A stretch of 64,000 bases of DNA from Psychrosphaera sp. F3M07. Its GTDB lineage: Bacteria; Pseudomonadota; Gammaproteobacteria; Enterobacterales; Alteromonadaceae. Below the pieces are notes generated by a model that was not told the DNA's origin, did no database searches, and worked only from the letters and a program-made list of their open reading frames with translations. The position numbers and the translations under genes were made by a program. Below, piece by piece: positions 27,405 to 38,418 of the stretch (within the stretch, counting starts at the first letter, position 1; every line of letters begins with the position of its first letter). The stretch is taken from assembly GCF_018860345.1 (NCBI RefSeq), contig NZ_JAHKPJ010000020.1, positions 292,550-356,549 on the forward strand, written 5' to 3'.

Positions 27405-30400
27405 ATGGGAATTTCAGGCCGTATCGCGAGACTATCGCAAAATAATCCAATTACCCCTTTGTTTGCAATCATGATTGTGATTTTGGGGTTAATCGCCATT
27501 TTAATTACCCCTAAAGAAGAAGATCCACAAATTAACGTCACTATGGTGGACGTATTTATCTCGGCACCTGGTTTAAGTAGTGGTGAGGTTGAGCAACAAG
27601 TTTCCATTAAAGCTGAAAATGCCATGTCCCAAATGGCAGGCGTAGAACATGTTTATAGTGTATCTATGCAAGGTCAATCAGTGGTCACTGTGCAATTTAA
27701 AGTGGGAATTAAACGTCAAGAGGCCTTAGTCAAAACTTGGAATCAAGTCATGACCGAGTTGCATTGGCCACAGCAGTATGGTGTCGGTCAAACCGCAGTA
27801 AGAGCACGGGGTATTAACGATGTCCCCATTGTCAGCCTCACCTTTTGGAGTGACGATGTTACAGTTAGCCAATCACAATTAGGCCAAGTTGCTACTTCAG
27901 TTAGCCAAGTATTACAGCGTGTAGAAGGTAGTCGTAACATTGAAGTAACAGGTTATGCTGAGCACGCAGTGAATGTAAAAATTGATCCCGTGAAAGCCGC
28001 TGCCTTTGGTGTAGATATACGTGCCGTTTTAGGTGCGATGCAGCAGTTTGGTGGTCATTCTCCTGAGTTACCAATACAAAGTGGCAATAAAGATGTGATC
28101 GTTGCGATTGGTCAGTTCTTAACAAATGAACAAGACGTAAAAGACCTAGTGATCTCGGCGCAAATAGACTCTCAGGGTTCTAAGTTAGTTTATTTACGTG
28201 ATATTGCGGATGTGAGTTTATCGAGTATTAAACCAACGAGTTATGTTCAAATGGGATTTGGTAAAGGCTCAGATCAAAACACCAAATTACACTCAGCAGT
28301 GACATTAAGTGTTGCTAAACAAGAAGGCCGGAACGCCATTGATGTGGCTAATGCCGTGTTAGACACAGCACAAACACTGAAAGGCAAAGTGATCCCAGAT
28401 AATATTCAATACAGCGTTACTCGCAACAGTGGATTAACCGCACAACAAAAAGCCAACAAGTTAATTCAAAAGTTATTATTCGCCACTATGGCTGTGGTTG
28501 TTTTAGTTTTGTTTGCTTTGGGTAAACGTGCTGCCATTATTGTTGGCTTAGCGGTTGGTTTAACGCTACTGATAACTTTGTTTTCTTCATGGGCTTGGGG
28601 TTTTACCTTAAATAGAATTTCTTTATTCGCCCTTATATTTTCAATCGGTATTTTGGTTGATGATGCCATTGTTGTCGTGGAGAACATTCACCGACGACAA
28701 CAGTCACACCCAGATGAGTCACTAACCACGTTAATACCAAAAGCTGTTGATGAAGTGGGCGGTTCAACCATATTAGCCACTTTTACGGTTATCGCAGCCT
28801 TATTACCTATGGCGTTTGTTTCTGGCTTAATGGGCCCTTACATGAGCCCAATTCCAGTCAATGCCAGTACCGGTATGCTGTTATCGCTGATCATTGCATT
28901 CACCATTACCCCTTGGTTAGCAGTACGTTTATTAAAACATCACAACACAAAACAAGATGCTAATGAAAAACCGGCTCCATCCCATGATGAATCTGATGAT
29001 GTTATTGGCAAATTTGCAGGGAAGGTTCTAAGCAGATTTATTACCTCTAAAAATGCTTTAGCAAATCAGTGGAAGTTATTTGGTGTGATTGTGTCATTGA
29101 TGGTGGCCGTTATGGTATTGCCTACTTCCGGTTTAGTGTTATTAAAAATGCTGCCGTTTGATAACAAGGCGACCATGGAAATTGCCGTTGATATGCCAGA
29201 AGGCACAACTGTTGAAACCACCTTAGCAGCATTGCAAGAGCTCTCATCTGTGTTAGCTGTACAAGAGTATGTTGTTGACTATCAACTGTATGCGGGTACT
29301 TATGCTCCTATAACCTTTAATGGTTTGGTACGTCAGTATTATATGCGTGAAATGTCTCATCAAGGTGAGATCACATTACGTATTGTTGAAAATAATGAAC
29401 GCAGCTCTCTTGGTGAAAATATGGGCAGCCATGATATAGCCAAACAAATTCGTAATTTGTTGTTACCTGTTGCCAATAAGTTAAATGCCAATTTTAAAAT
29501 GGTCGAGGAACCTTCAGGCCCTCCTACTTTGGCGCCAATAGTGGCGGAGGTGTATGGGCCAGACCAAGCCAGTCGTGAAAATACCGCAAAACAATTATTG
29601 CACGCCTTTAATAACACTAACGAAGTTGTCGATACTGACACTTCTATTGCAGCTCAACAGCTAAAATGGAAAGTGGTGATTGATGAATCCCGTGCTCAAC
29701 AACTAGGCATAGTTAAAGCCGACGCTCAAAATATGCTTTATCAGTTATTGTCAGAGCAGCCGGTAGGCTACTTACACGACCGATTAGGCAATACACCAAC
29801 ACCTATCATAATGTCTGCCAACAGCCCTTATAAAGCCGATGTAAAGGCTTGGTTAAATACTAAGATGGCTAATATTAATGGCAAATTAATCCCATTAAGT
29901 GAATTCACTCAAGTGATTAAAGCTGTACAAGATCAGCCTATTTATCACAAAAACTTACGTCCGGTTATTTATGTTGTAGCCGATATGGCTGGAAATACAG
30001 ACAGTCCGTTATATGGCATGTTTGAAGCTGGCGGCGCTTTCTCAGAACAAAACCCTGATACAGATATCTTTTACACTCAAGCGCCAGATACGCCTTACAC
30101 CAATGCAATAAAATGGGATGGAGAGTGGCAAATAACCTACGAAACATTCCGTGATATGGGTATCGCTTATGGGGTTGGTTTGTTACTTATTTACTTATTA
30201 ATTGTCGGCCAGTTTAAAAACTATCGTTTACCATTAATTATCATGGCGCCAATTCCATTAACTATTATCGGCATTTTCCCTGGTCATTGGTTATTGGATG
30301 CTAAGTTTACGGCTCCTTCTATGATAGGCATGATAGCACTGGCAGGTATTATCGTCCGGAACTCAATTTTGTTAGTCGACTTTATTGAGCAGCAATTAGC

Positions 30401-30626
30401 CCAAGGTGTGGACTTAAAAGATGCAGTTGTGGCATCTGCTCAAATGCGTGCAAGACCTATAATATTAACCGCGTTAGCTGCCATGATAGGCGCGTTGTTT
30501 ATCTTGTCAGATCCAATATTTAAGGGATTAGCCGTCTCATTAATCTTTGGTATGGCGGTATCGTCAGCACTGACCTTGTTTGTTATTCCTATTGCTTATT
30601 ACAGAAGTAAAAAAGACAAGATTTAA
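27405..30626 (+). CDS. RND efflux pump, inner-membrane permease
   Basis: About 1,073 residues, the size of AcrB-type pumps. Twelve membrane segments in the 1+6+5 layout are visible, with [24 protein letters not shown]-like TM4 carrying the paired Asp of the proton relay ([10 protein letters not shown]), and large periplasmic loops after TM1 and TM7. The sequence is of the HAE1-like group distant from AcrB (starts [20 protein letters not shown]). The ATG at 27405 has GAGGT 7 bases before it; the GTG at 27396 overlaps that site. The substrate is unknown. Confidence 0.94.
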   Translation: [1073 protein letters not shown]

Positions 30627-30707
30627 TAAGGTCACACATAACTACGGCCACTTGATATATCCATTTAGCCCCTCACCTCATTAGTATAAATATAATAGGT
30701 GGTGTAA

Positions 30708-30971
30708 ATGGATTTATTGAGTGGTGCTAAAATTGAGAGTTTTTTTAACTATTTTTTATTAGTGTGTTTTGCTGTTTTTGTCGTGCAAATTTTGTATTGG
30801 TTGGTACTCTGGAGCAAAAAAATGTCAAAAGGGGCTTTGATATTTTTGACTATCTTTCCGGTAATTTCGATTTTTCCAATACCACATCAAGAAATCAAAA
30901 AAATTGAAAACATTAAACAGGAACACATTAAGAAAAAAGAAGAAAACGCAGTGCCACTTGACGATGAATGA
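30708..30971 (+). CDS. Small hypothetical membrane protein
   Basis: An 87-residue protein with two hydrophobic segments (about residues 13-35 and 42-58) and a long, highly charged C-terminal helix (EIKKIENIKQEHIKKKEENA). A TATAAT is present 20 bases before the ATG with GGTGGTG in between. No family recognised. It follows the RND operon but has its own likely promoter. Confidence 0.55.
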   Translation: MDLLSGAKIESFFNYFLLVCFAVFVVQILYWLVLWSKKMSKGALIFLTIFPVISIFPIPHQEIKKIENIKQEHIKKKEENAVPLDDE

Positions 30972-31066
30972 TCAACAGTGTGCATTTAACTTCTATAACC
31001 CACTGGATTCTTACACCCATTTACTCATTGCTGAATTCAACTTAAATTCAGAATGAAATAAACCAA

Positions 31067-31462
31067 CTATTTAATAAAGTAACCAATAGCACGCCATTGT
31101 CCGTCAGTTTTAGTTAAGGTGAGTGTTTCTATAGCGTCTTTTTTAAATTCAAAATCTGTTTTAAATTGCAGTACCACGTATTCACCATCTTCAACACCAG
31201 GTAAAGATGTAAATGCTTTTTCTCCTAATGCCACTCTAGATTTAACATCGCCTAAAGGTGCTCGTGCATTATTCAGCGCAACTTCCCATTTACCTATCGT
31301 TAGCTGTGATTGGAATATTTTATCTGCCAATTGCCAGCTTTCTGCATAGTCGCCATTATCGATAATACTTAACCAATGCATTGATGCTTCTGGAGCCTTA
31401 ACTTGCTTGGCATTCACGACTAATGCAGTAAACAGCGCCACGATATATAAAAATGTTCTCAT
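31067..31462 (-). CDS. DUF4019-type secreted protein
   Basis: A 131-residue protein with signal peptide (LFTALVVNAKQ) and a body matching the DUF4019 pattern: WLSIIDNGDYAESWQLADKIFQ, central VALGEKAFTSLPGVEDGEYV, and C-terminal WRAIGYFI. Such proteins are small periplasmic NTF2-like domains of unknown role, often next to sigma or envelope-stress genes; no such partner is seen here. Confidence 0.75.
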   Translation of the reverse strand: MRTFLYIVALFTALVVNAKQVKAPEASMHWLSIIDNGDYAESWQLADKIFQSQLTIGKWEVALNNARAPLGDVKSRVALGEKAFTSLPGVEDGEYVVLQFKTDFEFKKDAIETLTLTKTDGQWRAIGYFIK

Positions 31463-31516
31463 TTGAATTCCTTGAAATTTAACTATCGGACTCTTTACTA
31501 AGGCTAATTAAGCTCA

Positions 31517-31756
31517 TTATCGTGAAATTATAAAACTTGTCGCGCAAGCCTGACAAATACAAGATTTGTTTTTTTCAGTATCTGGGACTTGTTGTAATAA
31601 CTCAGGTGGGAATTGTAATTTAGGGTTTTGACACCAACAGGTTTGTTTCGTTTCTGGGTCGCAAACTAGAGAGTCGTTCACTAGATTGCCACAAGCATTG
31701 TCTTTAGCGCATAAAGGGCATAATTGTGGATTAACTACCTGTACTGATTGACTCAC
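31517..31756 (-). CDS. Cysteine-rich CWC family protein
   Basis: A 79-residue cytoplasmic protein with ten cysteines: CPLCAKDNACGN near the start, a central CWC (TKQTCWCQNP), and CICQAC near the end. This is the CWC small-protein pattern; the cysteines probably bind a metal. Role unknown. It is 52 bases upstream of the peroxiredoxin gene's stop, both on the minus strand. Confidence 0.75.
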   Translation of the reverse strand: MSQSVQVVNPQLCPLCAKDNACGNLVNDSLVCDPETKQTCWCQNPKLQFPPELLQQVPDTEKNKSCICQACATSFIISR

Positions 31757-31807
31757 ACATGCCTCTTTAAACGCTAATTTATCTAATTGTTAACTGATGT
31801 TTACCTA

Positions 31808-32281
31808 TTAAAGTAAAGCTAATATCGTTTCAGCATCACTTACTTCAAACTGTTTAGGCTCTTCAACGTTAAGTACTTGCAACATGCCATCATCAACAAC
31901 CATTGCGTAACGACGAGAACGAGTTCCACCAAAAATGCCGGTTTCAGCTTCTAAGCCGATTGCTTTAGTGAAGTCTGCGCCACCATCGGCTAGCATAATA
32001 ATATTTTCTGCGTTTTGACTTTTACCCCACGCATCCATAACAAAAGCGTCGTTTACTGATAAACAAATAACAGTATCTATTCCTTTAGCGATGAACTTAT
32101 CATAATTTACCACATAACCTGGAAGGTGAGTGTTTGAACAAGTTGGTGTAAATGCACCAGGGACGGCAAACATAACCACTTTTTTACCAGCAAATAACTC
32201 TTCAGTTGTTGCGGTGATCATTTCACCCTCTGCAAAATACTGAAACTCAACACTTGGTAGCTTACTGTTTACATCTATCAT
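31808..32281 (-). CDS. Peroxiredoxin, Prx5 type
   Basis: A 157-residue thiol peroxidase with the peroxidatic Cys in GAFTPTCSNTHLPGY (about residue 48). The conserved Arg is in the RSRRYAMVVDDG segment. The length and C-terminus fit the Prx5 subfamily, which reduces hydroperoxides with glutaredoxin or thioredoxin. The glutathione reductase gene lies 5 kb away but is not linked in an operon. Confidence 0.9.
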   Translation of the reverse strand: MIDVNSKLPSVEFQYFAEGEMITATTEELFAGKKVVMFAVPGAFTPTCSNTHLPGYVVNYDKFIAKGIDTVICLSVNDAFVMDAWGKSQNAENIIMLADGGADFTKAIGLEAETGIFGGTRSRRYAMVVDDGMLQVLNVEEPKQFEVSDAETILALL

Positions 32282-32336
32282 CTAACTTCCTATATTTCTT
32301 ATTATTTTCTATATTCTTCGTTGAATAACAGCCAAT

Positions 32337-33128
32337 TTATACCATGGCTGCGTTAACATATACATCAAATCTATTCTTTTTGGTTTTAATTTGCGTGCTA
32401 GGCTGCTGTGTATTTAAGAATGGAGCGTAGTCTGGACGTTTCACTACCACTCTCTTTTTAGCCAAGGTTATTGCACTTGGCAGTAACTCATCTGCATCAT
32501 CATCTGTCCCAACAAACGTCTGAAACAGCGCCATGTCTTTTTTTACCGCCGCCGATTTTTCTCTATGTGGAAACATAGGATCTAGATACACCACATCTAC
32601 GTCTTGTTTATTCGATATAGCTTGCGTTAATGCTTGTTGTGCAGGGGCATGAATCAGACTCATACGCTCCTCAAACCAAGGTAAATGAGTTGATGTTTTC
32701 GCACGGCGAAAACCATCAACCAATAATGCATAGATAGGTTGTTGGCGTTCAACTAATGTAACTTCACAGCCTAAGGAAGCCAATACAAACGCATCTTTAC
32801 CCATACCGGCAGTAGCATCAAAGACCTTTAACGAGGACTTTGACAAATCTACTTTATTTAACCCTACCGCTTTAGCGATAGCTTGGTTTTTACCACCACC
32901 GAATTTTTGTCTATGAGCATTTGCCCCCTCAGCAAAGTCGACAAATATTTTGGTTTTACTGTCTCGGGTTAAAAACAGTTTGTCGTCGTCAAAAGCGATA
33001 TGTAATGACGGATCATTCGGGGCCTTGTTCGCCATAATCCAACCAAACTGTTCAGCTAGGTCGATTATTTCCAACGGCGCGGTACGCCAATTAACAAACT
33101 GTAAGGTGTTTGATTGATCAGCTGCCAT
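32337..33128 (-). CDS. rsmJ: 16S rRNA (guanine1516-N2)-methyltransferase
   Basis: A 263-residue SAM methyltransferase of the RsmJ (YhiQ) family. The SAM motif is [21 protein letters not shown], followed by [14 protein letters not shown] and the catalytic-type [17 protein letters not shown]. In E. coli it is next to prlC; here the DNA glycosylase gene lies between them. Its start overlaps the tag stop by 11 bases, so translation is likely coupled. Confidence 0.92.
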   Translation of the reverse strand: MAADQSNTLQFVNWRTAPLEIIDLAEQFGWIMANKAPNDPSLHIAFDDDKLFLTRDSKTKIFVDFAEGANAHRQKFGGGKNQAIAKAVGLNKVDLSKSSLKVFDATAGMGKDAFVLASLGCEVTLVERQQPIYALLVDGFRRAKTSTHLPWFEERMSLIHAPAQQALTQAISNKQDVDVVYLDPMFPHREKSAAVKKDMALFQTFVGTDDDADELLPSAITLAKKRVVVKRPDYAPFLNTQQPSTQIKTKKNRFDVYVNAAMV

Positions 33129-33837
33129 CAGTGACTACGCCTACAAAATTATCTCCCACAGAAAACGACAATACCCGGCTTAATGTTTGATAAGCATAAC
33201 CTGTTTGTTGCTGCCAAATATCAAAACATTGTTGCATGGTTTGTTGGCTTTTTTTACTGCTTACGCCACCATCAATATGTTTGTAAGCTCTGAAGTAAGC
33301 TTCATTGTCTTGGCTAATTAAAAAGGTATCAAAGCCCATTCTACGTAATGCATAAGGGCCGGTATTACCACCAAGGCGTGAACCGTGTTTTTTAAGAAAC
33401 GCCCACAACCCTATAATGTCGTGTTTTGGCCAGTTTGCAATGAACTGTCCAAATGACCCGTGTTCAGTGGCTATTTCGAATATCATTTGAGCATTGTCTT
33501 TGATGGTCATGACTTTTTTGCCATTACGAATAATGCGTTCGTCTTTGCATTTAGACTCCCACATGTCGTCAGACATCATTAACATTTTTTCAATATCAAA
33601 GTTAAAAAACACTTCTTCAAAGCCCGGCCATTTTTGTTCGACCACACGCCAAACAAAACCACTTTGGAATATTTGTTTGGTAAATGCCGCTAGCCACATA
33701 GAATCTGGGATTTGAGCGAGTTCGTCTTGGCTAAAGGTTTGCCCCGCCATATCTAACACAAAGCTTTTATCGCCTTTGCGTTCAATGGCTCGGTGTAATA
33801 TGTCAGAAAAAGGCTCTAAGTTTTTAATTTCGGTCAT
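33118..33837 (-). CDS. tag: DNA-3-methyladenine glycosylase I family protein
   Basis: A 239-residue base-excision repair glycosylase. Recognisable family segments are [20 protein letters not shown], the [15 protein letters not shown] helix, the [21 protein letters not shown] stretch (helix-hairpin-helix-like), and [19 protein letters not shown]. The usual zinc-binding ends of Tag are not obvious, so it may belong to a divergent subgroup. Overlaps rsmJ. Confidence 0.8.
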   Translation of the reverse strand: MTEIKNLEPFSDILHRAIERKGDKSFVLDMAGQTFSQDELAQIPDSMWLAAFTKQIFQSGFVWRVVEQKWPGFEEVFFNFDIEKMLMMSDDMWESKCKDERIIRNGKKVMTIKDNAQMIFEIATEHGSFGQFIANWPKHDIIGLWAFLKKHGSRLGGNTGPYALRRMGFDTFLISQDNEAYFRAYKHIDGGVSSKKSQQTMQQCFDIWQQQTGYAYQTLSRVLSFSVGDNFVGVVTDGS

Positions 33838-33871
33838 AGGTTTCGGTCAATTAATTAACGTATAAAATGCA

Positions 33872-33897
33872 AAACTCCCACGTTGTCATGGGAGTTT
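33872..33897 (-). terminator. Hairpin between prlC and tag
   Basis: AAACTCCCA-CGTTGTCA-TGGGAGTTT is a 9-bp stem on the minus strand after prlC, with only a weak T-tract. It may reduce read-through from prlC into tag-rsmJ. Confidence 0.5.
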
Positions 33898-33950
33898 AAT
33901 TAACAAACAATATGTGTCGCTTTAACTCTGTGTAAGCTACTTTATAGCAA

Positions 33951-36002
33951 TTAAGCCGTAATACCAGAGTGACGTAAAAGGGCGTCTATTTGCGGTTCAC
34001 GACCACGGAATGATTTAAACAATTCCATAGGTTCGGCACTGCCCCCTTTCTCTAATATACAATTTAAGAATTGCTCACCGGTATTAGGATTAAAAATACC
34101 TTCTTCTTCAAACTTAGCAAACGCATCAGCAGATAGAACTTCAGCCCATTTATAGCTGTAATATCCTGCTGCATAACCGCCTCCAAATATATGACTAAAG
34201 CCGTGCTGAAAACGATTAAACGCAGGTGGTTTAATCACTGCAACTTTATCACGTACATCATCTAAGATTTCTTGCACGTTCGCGCCGGTTTCAGGGTTAA
34301 ACTCGGCATGAATACGGAAATCAAACAAACTAAACTCTATTTGGCGTACCATCATCATGGCCGATTGGAAGTTCTTCGCCGCTAACATCTTATCTAACAT
34401 GTCTTTTGGCAAAGGTTCGTTCGTTTCAAAATGACCAGATATAAACTGTAAAGCTTCTTCTTCCCAGCACCAGTTTTCTAAGAACTGACTTGGTAATTCA
34501 ACCGCATCCCAAGCTACACCATTAATGCCCGATACCGCAGCTTCATCAACTTGTGTCAGCATATGGTGAATACCATGACCAAACTCATGGAACAAGGTGA
34601 TCACTTCGTCATGGGTAAATAACGCTGCTTGATCGCCAATAGGCTGATTAAAGTTACACGTTAAATACGCCACAGGGGTTTGCAATGAACCATCAGCTAA
34701 TAACGCACGACCTTTGCAGTCGTCCATCCAAGCACCGCCACGTTTTTTCTCACGAGCGTATAAATCTAAGTAAAAGCTACCACGGTAGTTATTTTCACTG
34801 TCGTGGATATCAAAAAAGCGTACATCTTTATGCCAAGTATCTACACCCTCTTTTTGCTCAGTTACCGTAATTCCAAACAGCTTATTGACTGTGGTAAACA
34901 AACCTGACAATACGCGGTCTTCTGGGAAATAAGGACGTAACGCTTCATCTGATATTGAGTATTTTTGTTGTTTTAGTTTTTCACTGTAAAACGCATTATC
35001 CCACGGGTTTAAACTAGAAACGCCATATTCCGTTTGGGCAAATTCGGTTAACTCGGCAAAGTCTTGTTGGGCTTGAGCATGTGATTTTTCTGCCAATTGA
35101 TCCAAAAAGCCAATCACTTGCTGAGTGTTTTCAGCCATCTTAGTTGCCAGTGATTTATCCGCATAGGTATCAAAACCAAGAAGGTTAGATACTTCATGAC
35201 GTAATGCTAATAACTGGTCAATGATCTCTGAATTATCAAACTCACCGGCATTTGGCCCTTGGTCTGATGCACGGGTAGAAAATGCAGTGTACATTTCTTG
35301 GCGTAATTCACTGTTTTCCGAATAAGTCATTACAGGCAAGTAACTTGGGAAATCCAAGGTAAACAACCAACCGTCTAATTCTTTCATTTGTGCCATTTGT
35401 TTAGCCGCGGCTATGGCTGAATCAGGTAATCCTGCTAATTCAGATTCATCTGTGATCAGCTTTTGCCAAGCACTTGTCGCATCTAATACGTTGTTACTAA
35501 AAGTTGAACTTAACTCAGAAAGTTGTGTTTGGATCTCACCATATCTTTGTTGTTTGTCAGCATCTAAATCAATGCCTGATAATTTAAAATCACGTAATGC
35601 ATTGTTAATTACTTTTTGTTGGGTGGCATTAAAAGACTCAAACGCCTCTGATTCAGATAACGTTTTATAGGCCTGATATAAGCCTTTATGCTGGCCCACC
35701 CAAGTAGAATATTCTGTTAATAACGGTAGACATGACTCATATGCTTCACGGTGTTCATCACTGCTTAATACTGAATTTAAATGCGATACTGGCGACCAAG
35801 CTTTACTCAGCTTGTCATCAACTTCATCGATTGAAAGTACTAAGTTTTCCCATGTTGGTGTCGTTTGTTCAACAGCTGTTTTGATCACTGTTTTACATTC
35901 TGCAATTAACTGCTCTATTGCAGGTTTAATATGTTCAGGTTTAATTTTTGAAAATGCAGGCAAGTTGAGGTTAGCGAGTAGCGGATTGTTTTGTTCAGAC
36001 AT
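33951..36002 (-). CDS. prlC: Oligopeptidase A (M3 family)
   Basis: A 683-residue cytoplasmic zinc endopeptidase degrading oligopeptides and cleaved signal peptides. The zinc motif HEFGHGIHHM is around residue 470, with the third ligand Glu in the following helix (AWDAVELPSQFLENW). The C-terminal FSHIFGGGYAAGYYSYKWAE is characteristic. Neighbourhood with rsmJ downstream and gor nearby mirrors E. coli. Confidence 0.96.
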   Translation of the reverse strand: MSEQNNPLLANLNLPAFSKIKPEHIKPAIEQLIAECKTVIKTAVEQTTPTWENLVLSIDEVDDKLSKAWSPVSHLNSVLSSDEHREAYESCLPLLTEYSTWVGQHKGLYQAYKTLSESEAFESFNATQQKVINNALRDFKLSGIDLDADKQQRYGEIQTQLSELSSTFSNNVLDATSAWQKLITDESELAGLPDSAIAAAKQMAQMKELDGWLFTLDFPSYLPVMTYSENSELRQEMYTAFSTRASDQGPNAGEFDNSEIIDQLLALRHEVSNLLGFDTYADKSLATKMAENTQQVIGFLDQLAEKSHAQAQQDFAELTEFAQTEYGVSSLNPWDNAFYSEKLKQQKYSISDEALRPYFPEDRVLSGLFTTVNKLFGITVTEQKEGVDTWHKDVRFFDIHDSENNYRGSFYLDLYAREKKRGGAWMDDCKGRALLADGSLQTPVAYLTCNFNQPIGDQAALFTHDEVITLFHEFGHGIHHMLTQVDEAAVSGINGVAWDAVELPSQFLENWCWEEEALQFISGHFETNEPLPKDMLDKMLAAKNFQSAMMMVRQIEFSLFDFRIHAEFNPETGANVQEILDDVRDKVAVIKPPAFNRFQHGFSHIFGGGYAAGYYSYKWAEVLSADAFAKFEEEGIFNPNTGEQFLNCILEKGGSAEPMELFKSFRGREPQIDALLRHSGITA

Positions 36003-36224
36003 GAGTTCTCAATAATTTACGATTATTTTGATAATTAACAGATTAATAGTATCACACACAAGCTTTTACAAGGGTAAGCAGCTACATACCGAGAAAAAGA
36101 TTAACTGTGTTTAGTTAATCATCAAATTTTATCAATACTTTATAGTAATTTAACTTTTACTTGAATTTTAAGTGAGTAAAACCTCTAATGAAACATCAAC
36201 CGTTATTCATGCAAAGGATCTAAT

Positions 36225-36875
36225 GTGAAATCGAAAATTGTCTTCTCATCACTCGTGTTATTAACGAGTTTTTTATTATTTAACCCAGTATTTAATATTG
36301 CTCAAGCAGCTCAATTTGAATTGGGCGAGCATTACGTAGAAGTGAAAGGCATCCAATCTACCACGCCGCAAGTGACTGAATTTTTCTCCTTTTATTGTCC
36401 ACACTGTTACAAATCTGAACCCTTTATGCATAAGGTAAAAGCGTTATTACCTGACCCTAACCAGTTTATAAAAAATCACGTTGATGGCATGCCTGGTAGA
36501 AAAATTGAAATTGAACATTTGTTAACAAAAGCGTTAATTACCGCTGATTTACTCAATGTTAAAGAGACAATTGTGCAATCTATTTTTTCGTACATTCACC
36601 AAGGCAAGGCGGACTTTTCTGAATTAAAAGATATTAAAAATTTGTTTTTATTAAAAGGCGTCGATAGTCAAGAATTTGATAAAACATTCGGTAGTTTTAA
36701 TGTCAACATGGCGGCAAATACTATGCGCAATAAAACTGACCTGTTACGAAAACAAGGATTTACTAAAGTCCCAACATTGATCATAAACGGTAAATACAAA
36801 CCTAATACTGAATCTCTCAAGTCTATGGATGAATACTTAGAATTAATTGCATTTTTATTAACTAAAACCGCTTAA
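36225..36875 (+). CDS. dsbA: DsbA-type thiol:disulfide oxidoreductase
   Basis: A 216-residue periplasmic protein: signal peptide (cleavage near IAQAAQ), thioredoxin fold with the DsbA active site CPHC (Cys58-Cys61), helical insertion, and cis-proline segment TKVPTLIINGKY. GTG start with AAGGA 6 bases before. It introduces disulfides into exported proteins such as the cysteine-pair proteins elsewhere in the window. It may be one of several DsbA copies. Confidence 0.9.
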   Translation: MKSKIVFSSLVLLTSFLLFNPVFNIAQAAQFELGEHYVEVKGIQSTTPQVTEFFSFYCPHCYKSEPFMHKVKALLPDPNQFIKNHVDGMPGRKIEIEHLLTKALITADLLNVKETIVQSIFSYIHQGKADFSELKDIKNLFLLKGVDSQEFDKTFGSFNVNMAANTMRNKTDLLRKQGFTKVPTLIINGKYKPNTESLKSMDEYLELIAFLLTKTA

Positions 36876-37029
36876 TTTGAATTTTTATTAGTAAAAGTAA
36901 GGTCTGCTGTTAACAATTATTAAATTACCGATTAACCACATCGACTTTTTTAATTTGGTTTTCTATGGGTTAACCCATACTCTTACTACATTGTCCTTAT
37001 TATTTTAATTCAAGACTGGAACTCATTAC

Positions 37030-38382
37030 ATGACACAACATTTTGATTACATTGCCATAGGTGGCGGAAGTGGCGGCATTGCATCAGCTAATAGAGCATC
37101 GATGCGCGGTGCAAAAGTAGCATTAATTGAAGCTAAACACATGGGCGGCACTTGCGTAAACGTAGGTTGTGTTCCTAAAAAAGCCATGTGGTTTGGCGCT
37201 CAAGTCGCTGAAGCTATTCATAAATACAGTGCAGATTATGGTTTCGATGTCACCGTTAATAAATTTGATTGGGCTAAATTAGTAGAAAGTCGCGAAGCTT
37301 ACATTAAACGTATTCACGGCTCTTACGACCGAGTTTTAGCCAATAATAATATTACTGTAATTAATGGTTTTGCTAAATTTGTGGACGCTAACACCGTAGA
37401 AGTGGATGGCGTGCAATACACAGCCGATCATATCACTATCGCAACAGGTGGCAGCCCTACTTGGCCAAAAATCGAAGGCGCTGAATTAGGTATCGATTCA
37501 AATGGCTTTTTTGCCTTAACTGAGCAACCTAAACGTTGTGTGGTGGTTGGTGCAGGTTATATCGCAGTTGAACTCGCTGGTGTATTACATAGCTTAGGTA
37601 CTGAAACTAAATTAGCCGTGCGTAAACACATGGCATTACGTAACTTTGACCCTATGTTGTCAGAGACGTTATCGGAAATGATGCAAGAGGAAGGTATTGA
37701 ACTTCTTGCTAATAGCACACCATCAAAAGTTGTTAAACAAGCCGACGGGAGCTTGGTTCTTCATTTTGAGAATGGAACGTTTGTTGAAACTGACTGTGTT
37801 ATATGGGCAATTGGTCGAACACCAGCCACTGACAATATTAATATTGAGTCGACGGGTGTCGAGCTTGATAGTCGTGGATATGTTCCAGTTAATGAGCATC
37901 ACGAAACTAACGTGAAAGGTATTTATGCACTTGGCGATATAATTGGTAAAATCGAATTAACCCCTGTTGCTGTGAAATCTGGCCGTATATTAGCCGAACG
38001 TTTGTTTGGTGGTATTACTAATGTCGTTATGGATTACACTAACGTACCAACCGTAGTATTTAGCCATCCAGCCATTGGTACTATGGGCTTGTCTGAACCT
38101 GAAGCGATTGCTGAATTTGGTGAAGAAAACGTAAAAGTCTATACCTCTAGTTTTGCCGCTATGTACACCGCCGTGACTGAACATCGTCAAATGACTAAAA
38201 TGAAATTAGTGTGTGCTGGAGACAATGAAAGAGTAGTGGGTATCCACGGTATTGGTCTTGGCATGGATGAAATCCTACAAGGATTTGGCGTAGCTATGAA
38301 AATGGGCGCAACCAAAGCAGACTTTGATGCTTGTGTAGCGATACACCCTACGTCAGCCGAAGAATTTGTCACTTTACGTTAA
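37030..38382 (+). CDS. gor: Glutathione-disulfide reductase
   Basis: A 450-residue FAD/NADPH oxidoreductase. Motifs: FAD fold [14 protein letters not shown], redox disulfide [13 protein letters not shown] (Cys42, Cys47), NADPH fold [14 protein letters not shown], second FAD motif YALGDI, and C-terminal catalytic [11 protein letters not shown] (His439). The arginines after the NADPH fold (AVRKHMALR) favour NADPH and Gor over lipoamide dehydrogenase. A strong terminator follows. Confidence 0.95.
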   Translation: MTQHFDYIAIGGGSGGIASANRASMRGAKVALIEAKHMGGTCVNVGCVPKKAMWFGAQVAEAIHKYSADYGFDVTVNKFDWAKLVESREAYIKRIHGSYDRVLANNNITVINGFAKFVDANTVEVDGVQYTADHITIATGGSPTWPKIEGAELGIDSNGFFALTEQPKRCVVVGAGYIAVELAGVLHSLGTETKLAVRKHMALRNFDPMLSETLSEMMQEEGIELLANSTPSKVVKQADGSLVLHFENGTFVETDCVIWAIGRTPATDNINIESTGVELDSRGYVPVNEHHETNVKGIYALGDIIGKIELTPVAVKSGRILAERLFGGITNVVMDYTNVPTVVFSHPAIGTMGLSEPEAIAEFGEENVKVYTSSFAAMYTAVTEHRQMTKMKLVCAGDNERVVGIHGIGLGMDEILQGFGVAMKMGATKADFDACVAIHPTSAEEFVTLR

Positions 38383-38418
38383 GTAATAGTTAACTATTTC
38401 AAAGTAACAAATTGGAAG

